In this document: piece after piece, positions 31,823 through 40,532 of the stretch
Numbering within the stretch: position 1 is the stretch's first letter
How the letters are laid out: every line of letters begins with the position of its first letter
Assembly: GCF_012317045.1 (NCBI RefSeq)
Contig: NZ_CP051154.1
Coordinates: forward strand, 868,001-932,000
Reading direction: 5' to 3'
Length of the DNA stretch: 64,000 nucleotides
DNA from: Leifsonia sp. PS1209
GTDB taxonomy: Bacteria > Actinomycetota > Actinomycetes > Actinomycetales > Microbacteriaceae
The notes under the pieces: model-generated
The model's database searches: none
Told to the model about the DNA's origin: nothing
The model's input: only the letters and a program-made list of their open reading frames with translations
Position numbers and translations under genes: made by a program

Positions 31823-33157
31823 ATGACCGGGCCATTGAGCGAGTTGGCGTCCGAAGCGTATGTCTTCGGTTTTCCGCTGGTCTTCAACGGGGAGCAGATC
31901 CTCCGCCTCACGACCACGGGGATCGGATCGCTTCCCCCAGCGTCGTTCAACTCGTTCAGTCACGCGCGTTCGCTGGCGGATCCGCGTGACACCTTCGTCT
32001 CCATCAACAACGACACCGTCTACTCGATCGCCCCCGTCGATCTAAGTGTCGGGCCGATCCTGCTGAGCGTTCCGGATGCGGGCGACCGCTACTACGTGCT
32101 GCAGTTCGTGGATGCGTGGACCAACAACTTCGCATACCTCGGCACCAGGGCGACCGGCAACGGCCGGGGCGACTTCCTGCTCGTGCCGCCGGAGTGGGAG
32201 GGCGGCCCGGAGGGCGACGGCGTCACCGTCATCCGCTTCCCGACCCGCATCGCCACGATCGTCGGCCGCTGGGCCTGCGACGGCGAGGAAGACCTGGCGG
32301 CCGTCGAGGAGTTGCAGAACTCGCTCGCGCTGACGCCCATCCGGAAGTCGCTCACGCCTCCGCAGGGCATGCCGGTCGTGGCCGGTGGTCTGGGGGAGGC
32401 GCTCGACTTCTTCGAGCGGTTCCGGACCTGGGCCATCGCCTTCCCGCCCGCCGAGCGCGACAGGACGGCTCTGGATTCGTACAGCGTGCTCGGTCTCACC
32501 AGCGCGTACACCCTGGCGGAAGCGCCGGAGGAGGTGCGCCAGGCGTTGGAGGCCGGGTACGCCGCCGGCAAGCAGGCCCTCGAGATGGCCGTGCGGACCG
32601 GGGACGGTCCCGTCGTCAACAACTGGCAGGTCAACCTGCACATCTTCGACTACAACATCGACTTCTTCGAGGTCGGGGCGCTCGACGATCCTGCCTGGAA
32701 GCACACGGATGCGAAGACCAGGTATGCGACGCGGGCCGCAGCAGCGCTCGGCGGGCTCTGGGGCAACCACGGCTACGAGGCCGCGTACTTCTTCACCTAT
32801 CTCGATGCAGCAGGGGATGCGCTCACCGGAGAGCACACGTACACCCTGCGCCTGCATCCGACGCCGCCGGTGCGCGCGTTCTGGTCCATCACCATGTACG
32901 ACCTCCCGAACTTCTACCTCGTCGAGAACGAGGCGGCGCGGTATTCGATCGGGGACAGGACGCGAGGGATCGTGTACGACGACGACGGAGGCTTGACCAT
33001 CACCATGAGCACGACCAGACCCACCGACCCGACGGCAGCCGCCAACTGGCTGCCGACGCCGCAGGGCGCGTTCCGGCCCATCATGCGCCTCTACGCGCCC
33101 GAGCAGATCCTGCTCGACGGCGGATACGAGGTCCCGGCGATCGAGCGGGTCGACTGA
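31823..33157 (+). CDS. DUF1254/DUF1214 domain-containing protein
   Basis: A 444-aa protein. The N-terminal DUF1254 region has INNDTVYSIAPVDLS and YYVLQFVDAWTNNFAYLGTR; the C-terminal DUF1214 region has RAFWSITMYDLPNFYLVEN and later LPTPQGAFRPIMRLYAP. The family is widespread and of unknown function. No signal peptide is visible, unlike many Gram-negative members. ATG at 31823 is set by GAGGT. The palindrome at 31765-31791 may control it. The pta gene starts three bases after its stop, so it could be co-transcribed with pta-ackA. Confidence 0.85.
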   Translation: MTGPLSELASEAYVFGFPLVFNGEQILRLTTTGIGSLPPASFNSFSHARSLADPRDTFVSINNDTVYSIAPVDLSVGPILLSVPDAGDRYYVLQFVDAWTNNFAYLGTRATGNGRGDFLLVPPEWEGGPEGDGVTVIRFPTRIATIVGRWACDGEEDLAAVEELQNSLALTPIRKSLTPPQGMPVVAGGLGEALDFFERFRTWAIAFPPAERDRTALDSYSVLGLTSAYTLAEAPEEVRQALEAGYAAGKQALEMAVRTGDGPVVNNWQVNLHIFDYNIDFFEVGALDDPAWKHTDAKTRYATRAAAALGGLWGNHGYEAAYFFTYLDAAGDALTGEHTYTLRLHPTPPVRAFWSITMYDLPNFYLVENEAARYSIGDRTRGIVYDDDGGLTITMSTTRPTDPTAAANWLPTPQGAFRPIMRLYAPEQILLDGGYEVPAIERVD

Positions 33158-33160
33158 GTC

Positions 33161-35284
33161 GTGGCGCGTTCCCTCTACATCACCTCCGCCGAAGGTCACA
33201 CCGGCAAGTCCACCGTCGCCCTCGGCGTGCTCGAAGCGCTCCGCCGTGCCGTCGGCAGGGTGGGCGTCTTCCGTCCGATCGCGCGCTCGACCTCCGAGCG
33301 CGACTACGTGCTCGAACTGCTGCTGCAGCGGGAGACGGCCGACATCGACTACGAGGAGGCCATCGGCGTCACCTACGACGATGTGCACCTGGATGCGGAT
33401 GCCGCTCTCTCCGAGATCGTCCGCCGGTTCCGGGCGGTCGAGTCCCGCTGCGACACGGTCGTCATCCTGGGCTCCGACTACACCGACGTCGGCAGCCCGA
33501 CCGAGCTGCGCTACAACGCGCGCATCGCCGCCAACCTGGGCGCTCCCGTGCTGCTGGTCCTCGGCGGGCGCATCGGACAGGGGCTGGGCGAGCGGCTCGG
33601 CCAGGCGGAGCCGCGCACCGCGGAAGACCTCAAGCAGCTCACCGAACTGGCGGTCGCCGAGCTGAGGGACGAGCACGTCGCGCTCCTCGGCGTCATCGCC
33701 AACCGCGCAGACCCGGACGACCTCGACGCGGTCGTCCACGCCGTGCAGTCGGCCGTCGGTGAGACGCCGAACGGCGATACGGCCCCGGTCTGGGCGATCC
33801 CGGAGGACCCGTTCCTCGTCGCCCCGAGCATGCGCTCGATCATGGAGGCGACCGGATCCACCCTCATCGCGGGCGACGAGTCGCTGCTCGCGCGCGAGGC
33901 GCTCGGCGTGGTCGTGGCCGGGATGTCGATGAACAACGTGCTCCCTCGCCTGATCGAGGGGGCAGTGGTGGTCGTGCCCGCCGACCGGACGGAGGTGCTG
34001 CTCGCGGTGCTGATGGCGAACGCATCCGGCACGTTCCCGTCCATCGCCGGCATCGTCCTCAACGGAGGGTTCGAGCTGCCGGAGCCGATCGAGCGGCTGC
34101 TGGCCGGCCTGCGCTCCCCGCTGCCGATCGTGGAGACCGACCTCGGCACCTACGACACGGTCGTCCGGATCACGCACGCCCGCGGCAGGCTCGCCGCAGA
34201 CTCGCAGCGCAAGTACGACACCGCGCAGGCACTGTTCGAGCGCCACGTCGACGCGGACGCCCTGCTCAAGCGGCTCGACGTCAGCCCACGGGATGTGGTC
34301 ACCCCGCTGATGTTCGAGTACGACCTGCTGGAGCGCGCCCGAGCGGCGGACAAGCACATCGTGCTTCCGGAGGGAGAGGACGACCGCATCCTGCGTGCTG
34401 CGGCGACGCTGCTCGCCCGCGGGGTCGCACGCCTCACCATCCTCGGGGAGCCGTTCGAGGTGCGCGCGAGGGCGATCGAGCTCGGCGTCGACATCTCCGG
34501 TGCGGAGGTGCTCAGCCCGTTCGACGACGTGCTGCGCCTGCGGTTCGCGACGGAGTACGCGCGGCTCAGGGCGCACAAGGGCATCACCGTCGAACAGGCC
34601 TCTGACACGGTCACCGATCCGTCGTACTTCGGCACGATGATGGTGCACCTCGGCCTCGCGGACGGGATGGTGTCCGGTGCGGCGCACACGACGGCGCACA
34701 CGATCCGCCCGGCGTTCGAGATCATCAAGACCCGCCCGGAGGTGTCCGTGGTGTCGAGCGTCTTCCTGATGGCGCTCGCCGACCGGGTGCTCGTCTACGG
34801 CGACTGCGCGGTGATCCCGGATCCGACGGCCGAGCAGCTGGCGGACATCGCGATCTCGTCCGCGGAGACGGCGGAGCAGTTCGGCATCGAGCCGCGCGTC
34901 GCGATGCTGTCGTACTCGACCGGGGAGTCCGGTTCCGGCGTCGACGTGGACAAGGTGCGCGCCGCCACGACGCTCGTGCACGAGCGGGCTCCCGAGCTCG
35001 CCGTGGACGGCCCCATCCAGTACGACGCCGCCGCCGATGCGGCGGTCGGCGCGGCGAAACTGCCGGGCTCGGCCGTGGCGGGACGGGCGACCGTGTTCAT
35101 CTTCCCCGACCTCAACACGGGCAACAACACCTACAAGGCGGTGCAGCGGAGCGCGGGCGCCGTGGCGATCGGGCCGGTGCTGCAGGGCCTCAGGAAGCCG
35201 ATCAACGACCTCTCCCGCGGCGCGCTCGTCGACGACATCGTCAACACCGTCGCCATCACCGCGATCCAGGCGGGTCTCTCGTGA
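33161..35284 (+). CDS. pta: Phosphate acetyltransferase (long form)
   Basis: A 707-aa enzyme converting acetyl-CoA and phosphate to acetyl phosphate. The N-terminal third is a dethiobiotin-synthetase-like P-loop domain (SAEGHTGKSTVALGVLEA), then a DRTGG-like middle domain, then the PTA catalytic domain with ADGMVSGAAHTTAHTIRPA and FPDLNTGNNTYKAVQ. Length fits the long regulatory form. It starts with GTG and overlaps ackA by four bases (GTGA). Confidence 0.95.
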   Translation: MARSLYITSAEGHTGKSTVALGVLEALRRAVGRVGVFRPIARSTSERDYVLELLLQRETADIDYEEAIGVTYDDVHLDADAALSEIVRRFRAVESRCDTVVILGSDYTDVGSPTELRYNARIAANLGAPVLLVLGGRIGQGLGERLGQAEPRTAEDLKQLTELAVAELRDEHVALLGVIANRADPDDLDAVVHAVQSAVGETPNGDTAPVWAIPEDPFLVAPSMRSIMEATGSTLIAGDESLLAREALGVVVAGMSMNNVLPRLIEGAVVVVPADRTEVLLAVLMANASGTFPSIAGIVLNGGFELPEPIERLLAGLRSPLPIVETDLGTYDTVVRITHARGRLAADSQRKYDTAQALFERHVDADALLKRLDVSPRDVVTPLMFEYDLLERARAADKHIVLPEGEDDRILRAAATLLARGVARLTILGEPFEVRARAIELGVDISGAEVLSPFDDVLRLRFATEYARLRAHKGITVEQASDTVTDPSYFGTMMVHLGLADGMVSGAAHTTAHTIRPAFEIIKTRPEVSVVSSVFLMALADRVLVYGDCAVIPDPTAEQLADIAISSAETAEQFGIEPRVAMLSYSTGESGSGVDVDKVRAATTLVHERAPELAVDGPIQYDAAADAAVGAAKLPGSAVAGRATVFIFPDLNTGNNTYKAVQRSAGAVAIGPVLQGLRKPINDLSRGALVDDIVNTVAITAIQAGLS

Positions 35285-36498
35285 GCGCCGTCCTTGTCGT
35301 CAACAGCGGCTCGTCGTCGTTCAAGTACCAGCTGATCGACCTCGACACCGAGCGTCCTCTCGCGAGCGGGCTGGTGGAGCGGATCGGCGAACGGTCCGGC
35401 CACACCATCCATCGCGGCCCGAACGGGACGAGCGAGCGGAGCCTGGAGATCCCGGATCACACCGCCGGGTTCCAGGCGATGATCGACGCGTTCGAGGCCG
35501 ACGGCCCGAGCCTCGCCGAGCATCCACCTGTCGCGGTCGGCCACCGCGTGGTGCACGGAGGGAAGCGGTTCTTCGAGCCGACCATCGTCACCCCGCTGGT
35601 CGAGATCAACATCGAAGACCTCGCCGACCTCGCGCCGCTGCACAACCCGGCCAACCTGCAGGGCATCCGCGCTGCGGAGAAGGCCTTCCCGGATGTGCCG
35701 CACGTTGCCGTCTTCGACACCGCCTTCCACCAGACGCTGCCGCCGGAGGCGTACACATACGCCATCGACGCCGCGCTCGCCGAGCGGCACCGCGTTCGCA
35801 GGTACGGCTTCCACGGCACCTCCCACAAGTACGTGTCGGAGGCCGCCGCGGAGTTCCTCGGGCGTCCGCTCGCCGACCTGAAGCAGATCGTCCTGCACCT
35901 CGGCAACGGGGCATCCGCCTGCGCGATCGACGGCGGACGCTCGGTCGACACGTCGATGGGGCTCACGCCGCTGGAAGGCCTGGTGATGGGAACACGCTCC
36001 GGCGACCTCGACCCGGCCGTCCTCATCCATCTGGCCAGGAGGGCGAACCTCGACATCGACGGCCTCGACGAGCTGCTGAACCGCAAGAGCGGTCTGCTCG
36101 GGCTGTCCGGCACCGGCGACATGCGGGATGTGCGGCGCGCGGCGAACGACGGAGACGAGGCGGCGCAGCTCGCCCTCGCGACCACCGTGCACCGGCTGAA
36201 GCACTACATCGGCGCGTACACCGCGCTGCTCGGCGGGCTCGACGTCCTGACCTTCACCGCAGGCATCGGCGAGAACGATGCAGCGCTCCGGGCGGATGCG
36301 CTGGCCGGGCTCAAGGGGCTGGGCATCGTGCTCGATCCAGAGCGCAACGCCAGCCCGTCGTCGGAGGCGCGGGTCATCTCGGCGGACGGCTCTCCGGTGA
36401 CCGTGCTGGTCGTGCCGACGGACGAAGAGCTGGAGATCGCCCGCCAGACCGTGCAGGCGATCGGGCAGAGCGCGGCGGGGGCCTCCGCCGCCGGGTGA
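35281..36498 (+). CDS. ackA: Acetate kinase
   Basis: A 405-aa ASKHA-fold kinase that makes acetate and ATP from acetyl phosphate. Motifs: VLVVNSGSSSFKYQL at the N-terminus, GHRVVHGG, the catalytic-region FHGTSHKYV, and GIGENDAALR near the C-terminus. Its GTG overlaps the pta stop, the usual coupled pair for overflow metabolism and substrate-level phosphorylation. Confidence 0.96.
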   Translation: MSAVLVVNSGSSSFKYQLIDLDTERPLASGLVERIGERSGHTIHRGPNGTSERSLEIPDHTAGFQAMIDAFEADGPSLAEHPPVAVGHRVVHGGKRFFEPTIVTPLVEINIEDLADLAPLHNPANLQGIRAAEKAFPDVPHVAVFDTAFHQTLPPEAYTYAIDAALAERHRVRRYGFHGTSHKYVSEAAAEFLGRPLADLKQIVLHLGNGASACAIDGGRSVDTSMGLTPLEGLVMGTRSGDLDPAVLIHLARRANLDIDGLDELLNRKSGLLGLSGTGDMRDVRRAANDGDEAAQLALATTVHRLKHYIGAYTALLGGLDVLTFTAGIGENDAALRADALAGLKGLGIVLDPERNASPSSEARVISADGSPVTVLVVPTDEELEIARQTVQAIGQSAAGASAAG

Positions 36499-36522
36499 CC
36501 GGCGACCGGTTGCGGTGGTGAC

Positions 36523-37878
36523 ATGCGCGCGCGGAACGGCACGGGGCGGCGATGGTTCGCCGCCCGCCGCTCCGCTGTGTTCGCCGCCGTGTGCTCGGTG
36601 CTGCTCGCGGCGACAGCGCTCACCGGATGCACGTCGACGGTCGTCCAGGGAGGGCCGCGCTTCGTCACGCCTCCGCTCATCCGGTACACGTCGGTCCTCT
36701 GGCCGGTTCCGCTCGAACTCGTCGGGGCCGAGCCGGGGAGCCGCCTGCGGCTGGAGGCGAGGATGAGCACACCGCGTGGGCTCTGGAACTCGTCGGCGAC
36801 ATACACGGTCCCCGCCTCCGGCACGCTCGACCTCGCCGCGGCGCGGCCCCAGCTCTCCCGGTTCGCCGAGCCGGACTCCGCCGGGCTGTTCTGGTCGCTA
36901 CGCGGCCCGCAGCTGGGCGAGGAGGCGCTCGCCGAACAGTGGATGCGCGAGACGTCCCCCGTCACGGTCACCGCGTTCGACGGCAGCAGGCCGATCGCCG
37001 CCCGCACCTTCCGCCTGCAGGGGATCGGGGCGGGCATCCGCACCAGTGGCGTCTTCACCAGGGACCTGCTCGCGGCGACGGCGGCCAGGGAGGGCGGAAC
37101 GGCACCGCGCATCCCGCAGCAGACGCACGAGGATGTGCAGGTGGGCACGTTCTACAGCGCGCGGTCGATCGAGCGGCCGCGCACCCCGGCCGTCGTGGTG
37201 TTCGACGACCAGGCGCCCGGCGCATCCGGGGACTTCGTCGGCCCGCTGCTGACGCTGTTCGGCGCATCGGTGTTCGTGGTCCCCGTCACACGGTCGGCCG
37301 ACGGCGTGCGCCTGACCTCGATCGTCGATGCAGACACCGTCGGGGCCGTGCTCGACTGGCTCGACCAACGGCAGGACGTGGACGGGCGGCAGGTGTTCGT
37401 CTACGGCACCGGCCCGTCGGAGCAGCTGGCGCTGTGGACGGCCGCGCGGTTCTCCTGGCGGCTCGCCGGAGTGTTCGCCTCCGGGGGAGCGACGGCGCTG
37501 CTCTGCCTGCCGTCGAGCGCGGTCGGCCCGGTGTTCGAGAACGGCAGGCCGGCCGGCTGCCGCGTGGACCCGTCCGTCATCGACGCGCAGGCGGTGCCCG
37601 CTCTCTCGCTCGTCCGCGGGCCGCTGGTGCTCGGCTGCTCGGAGCGCGACGAGACGCTCCGGTCGTCCTGCGCCTGGCTCGACGCCGCGATGGCCACCAG
37701 GGGCACGCGGGCGGGTGACGTCGTCCTCCGCGAGAGTACGGCGTCGCACGCGACGATGGTGCCTCCCGGGCTGCCGATCGCCATCCCGGACGGCCCGAGC
37801 GGGCAGCAGACCGAGCGCGCCAGGATCGCGTTCTGGAACGCCGTGCTGAACGCGCTGCTGAGGGCGGGTCGCTCGTGA
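36523..37878 (+). CDS. BAAT/acyl-CoA thioester hydrolase-like lipoprotein, copy 1 (nucleophile lost)
   Basis: A 451-aa secreted lipoprotein: basic N-terminus, hydrophobic core and lipobox LTGC near residue 34. The N-terminal beta domain and C-terminal alpha/beta-hydrolase domain match the bile acid-CoA:amino acid N-acyltransferase / acyl-CoA thioesterase family. Where the third paralogue has FGTSRGAQLALW, this one reads YGTGPSEQLALW, so Gly replaces the Ser nucleophile (codon 37411-37413). The C-terminal His (TASHATMVPP) remains. First of three tandem paralogues; its stop overlaps the next start (GTGA). Confidence 0.8.
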   Translation: MRARNGTGRRWFAARRSAVFAAVCSVLLAATALTGCTSTVVQGGPRFVTPPLIRYTSVLWPVPLELVGAEPGSRLRLEARMSTPRGLWNSSATYTVPASGTLDLAAARPQLSRFAEPDSAGLFWSLRGPQLGEEALAEQWMRETSPVTVTAFDGSRPIAARTFRLQGIGAGIRTSGVFTRDLLAATAAREGGTAPRIPQQTHEDVQVGTFYSARSIERPRTPAVVVFDDQAPGASGDFVGPLLTLFGASVFVVPVTRSADGVRLTSIVDADTVGAVLDWLDQRQDVDGRQVFVYGTGPSEQLALWTAARFSWRLAGVFASGGATALLCLPSSAVGPVFENGRPAGCRVDPSVIDAQAVPALSLVRGPLVLGCSERDETLRSSCAWLDAAMATRGTRAGDVVLRESTASHATMVPPGLPIAIPDGPSGQQTERARIAFWNAVLNALLRAGRS

Positions 37879-39170
37879 GAGGCCGTCGATGGTCGCGCGC
37901 CGCCGCGCTGGTCGCCGCCCTGCTGGTCGCCGCCGTGCTGACCGGATGCGGTGGGGCGCCGCGCTCGCTCGGCCCGCGATTCGAGGTCGACCAGCTACAT
38001 CGGGGGGTCACCGACCCCGTCCTCGTCTCGCTGGTCGGACTGCGGCCGGGAGGGGATGCGGTGCTCGCGGCGACGGCGCACACCGGATCCGGCACCTGGA
38101 CGTCGCGGGCGGTCTACGTCGTTCCGCCGAACGGCGTGATCGCGCTCTGGCGGGCGAAGCCGATCCTCGCGCCGTACCCTGCACCGGATCCCGCCGCCCT
38201 GTTCTGGAGCATGACCGGCCCTCCCGTGAGCCAGAGCGAGCTGGAGCAGACCTGGGCGGGGAACGACATCGACATCACGCTCGCGGCCGACCAGGACGGC
38301 AGGGAGGTCGCCTCCACGATCCTGCACCGCACCGGCTTCAACACCGCGACGGCGCCGCGCGACGTGTTCGCACGAGACCTCCTGAGCCCGAGCGAACGGG
38401 ACGAAGCCGGCGCGGACTTCGACAGGAGGATCGGGACCTTCGTGACGCCGCTCCCCGACCCGACGCAGCCCCGCCCGGCCGTGATCGTCGTGGACGGCGA
38501 CGACGGAGGCGGCTCAGGGAGGTTCGTCGCCGGGCAGCTCGCGGCGAACGGGTTCCCCGCCTTCATCCTCCCGTCGTTCGGCCCGACGGGGCAGATCCCC
38601 GGGTCGTCGGCGCTCAGCGTCGAGTCGTTCGACGCCGCGCGGGCCTGGCTGGCTGAGCAGCCGGAGGTCGATCCGTCCCGCATCTTCGTCTGGGGCAGCT
38701 GGCGGGCGGCCCCGCTCGCCCTCTGGTTCGCGGCGAACGAGCCGTACGCGGTCTACGGCGCCATCGCGGCGAGCGGTCCGACCGCTCTGCTCTGCACGGC
38801 CGCCGGGGGAGCGTCGCCGCTGACCAGCGGGGGAGATCCTGTGCCGTGCGAGAGCCAGGTGCGGACGATCGCGGACACTCCGTCCCTGCGGCTGGACCGC
38901 ATCCCTGGACCGGTGGTGCTCGCCTGCGGCACGGCGGACGAGATCCTGTCGAACGCGTGCGAGTGGCTGACGGCGGCGGAGCAGGCGCGGGGCGAGCGGA
39001 CGGGCGACGTCCTGCTGCGCGCCGTCGGGGCAGGGCACGCGATCAGCACGCCGCCGCTCGTGCCCGTCGGGCTGTCGGAGTCGTCTCCCGCGCTCGCGCA
39101 GGCGACCGAGCAGGCGCGGGCCGCTTTCTGGCGGGATGCGCTGGCGACGCTGGAGAGGGCGGTGCGGTGA
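37875..39170 (+). CDS. BAAT-like lipoprotein, copy 2 (nucleophile lost)
   Basis: A 431-aa lipoprotein with lipobox LTGC near residue 24. It aligns along its whole length with its two neighbours: the GPRF start of the mature domain, an ALFWSMTGPP segment, and GSGRFVAGQLAANGFPAFIL. At the nucleophile elbow it reads WGSWRAAPLALW, so Trp replaces Ser (codon 38700-38702). The His of GAGHAISTPP is kept. GTG at 37875 overlaps the stop of copy 1, and its own TGA overlaps the ATG of copy 3. Confidence 0.8.
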   Translation: MRGRRWSRAAALVAALLVAAVLTGCGGAPRSLGPRFEVDQLHRGVTDPVLVSLVGLRPGGDAVLAATAHTGSGTWTSRAVYVVPPNGVIALWRAKPILAPYPAPDPAALFWSMTGPPVSQSELEQTWAGNDIDITLAADQDGREVASTILHRTGFNTATAPRDVFARDLLSPSERDEAGADFDRRIGTFVTPLPDPTQPRPAVIVVDGDDGGGSGRFVAGQLAANGFPAFILPSFGPTGQIPGSSALSVESFDAARAWLAEQPEVDPSRIFVWGSWRAAPLALWFAANEPYAVYGAIAASGPTALLCTAAGGASPLTSGGDPVPCESQVRTIADTPSLRLDRIPGPVVLACGTADEILSNACEWLTAAEQARGERTGDVLLRAVGAGHAISTPPLVPVGLSESSPALAQATEQARAAFWRDALATLERAVR

Positions 39171-40462
39171 TGGTCGGGGGAGTGTTTCGGAGGGCCGAGT
39201 CGGGCGGGTTCGGCCGGAGGATCGCCGCTGTCGTGGCCGTGCTCGCCGCCGTCGCCGTCGTGCTCACCGGATGCGCCCAACCCGACGCCGGTGCGGGACG
39301 CGAAGGTCCGCGGTTCGTCCTGAACAGGAATCCAAGCCCAGTCTGGCAACCCATCGGCATCCGGCTGACCGCCCTCCCTCCCGGCCAGCGCGTGACCATC
39401 ACGGCGACGGTCCGCGACGGCGCGCTCTGGTCGTCGCACGCCGACTATCTCGTGCCAGCGAGCGGCACCGTCGACCTCGACGGGCAGGCGCCGGTCGACG
39501 CACCCTTCGCCGGGGCGGACGGGATGGGGCTGTTCTGGTCGCTGCGCAGCGCGTCCGGGGCGCCGGCATCGTCGAGCGAGACCTGGGGTGCAACCACGCA
39601 GCGAGTGGTACTGGCGGCGGCGGTCGGCGGACGCAGGGTCGCCCAGACCTCGGTGGAGCGGATCGGCCTCGCGTCCGGGGCGGTGTCGCACGCGGTCTTC
39701 GACGACGGCATCTCGGGAGACTACTTCGAGCCGACGGCGGGCGATTCCGCGCTGCGCCCGGCCATCATCGTCTTCGATGGGACGGACAACGGCACCCCGA
39801 CGGGCGTCCTCGCGGCGTCACAGCTCGCGGCGAACGGCTACCCGGCGCTCGCACTGTCCACCTTCGGCTCCGCCGGGCAGCTCGATCCGTCGCACACGTT
39901 CCCGGCGGAGCGCTTCCTGTCCGCGCTCGCCTGGCTGCGCTCCCAGCCGGGGGTCGACCGGCAGCGGATCTTCACGTTCGGAACCTCCCGGGGCGCGCAG
40001 CTCGCGCTCTGGACGGCGGTGGCGTATCCCGGCCTGGTCTACGGCGCCATCGCCCCGGGAGGCACGACCGGCCTGATCTGCAACTCTCCCGTGCCCAACC
40101 CGGCGGTGACGGTCGGCGGCAGCTGGGTGCCGTGCGCATCCGGTACGCGGGACACCAGCAGCGCGAACGTGCTGAACCTGTCCCGCATCCCCGGCCCGAT
40201 CGTGCTCGGCTGCGCCGGCCGCGACGAACAGCTCGACAACGGATGCGCGTGGATGAACGCGGGGATCACCGCCAGGGGCGACAGGATCGGCGACGTCTAC
40301 GTGCGCGCTCCGGATGCGACGCACCTCTTCTATGCGCCGCCGTACACCCCGCTGTACCTGCCGGCCGCTCCGTACGCGCAGCCGACGGAGAACGCCAGGG
40401 TGCGGCTCTGGAACGGCATCCTGGAGGCGCTCTCCGAGCCGTCGAGCGTGCCGGGGAGGTGA
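39170..40462 (+). CDS. BAAT-like lipoprotein, copy 3 (intact nucleophile motif)
   Basis: A 430-aa lipoprotein (lipobox LTGC near residue 29) of the same family. Here the nucleophile elbow is canonical, FGTSRGAQLALW (Ser codon 39986-39988), and the His is in DATHLFYAPP, so this copy may be an active acyltransferase or thioesterase outside the membrane. ATG at 39170 overlaps the copy 2 stop in TGATG form. It is followed by dnaX, which has its own leaderless promoter. Confidence 0.82.
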   Translation: MVGGVFRRAESGGFGRRIAAVVAVLAAVAVVLTGCAQPDAGAGREGPRFVLNRNPSPVWQPIGIRLTALPPGQRVTITATVRDGALWSSHADYLVPASGTVDLDGQAPVDAPFAGADGMGLFWSLRSASGAPASSSETWGATTQRVVLAAAVGGRRVAQTSVERIGLASGAVSHAVFDDGISGDYFEPTAGDSALRPAIIVFDGTDNGTPTGVLAASQLAANGYPALALSTFGSAGQLDPSHTFPAERFLSALAWLRSQPGVDRQRIFTFGTSRGAQLALWTAVAYPGLVYGAIAPGGTTGLICNSPVPNPAVTVGGSWVPCASGTRDTSSANVLNLSRIPGPIVLGCAGRDEQLDNGCAWMNAGITARGDRIGDVYVRAPDATHLFYAPPYTPLYLPAAPYAQPTENARVRLWNGILEALSEPSSVPGR

Positions 40463-40520
40463 TCGCACCACCGGCATGATCCCGCTGCGATCCTCCGGTC
40501 CGAATGTCAGCGGCGGCAAG

Positions 40521-40532
40521 TACCATGATGGG
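40521..40532 (+). promoter_or_regulatory. -10 element of leaderless dnaX mRNA
   Basis: TACCAT (40521-40526) lies exactly six bases before the GTG at 40533. The same -10-N6-start geometry is seen at mqo, tdk, DUF4012 and the radical SAM gene, so transcription should begin at the start codon. Confidence 0.55.

Noticed and set aside
32042..34981. Very long antisense frames opposite DUF1254, pta and other core genes
   Set aside because: They are mirror frames of high-GC genes, rich in Arg, His and Gly, without ribosome binding sites or domains.
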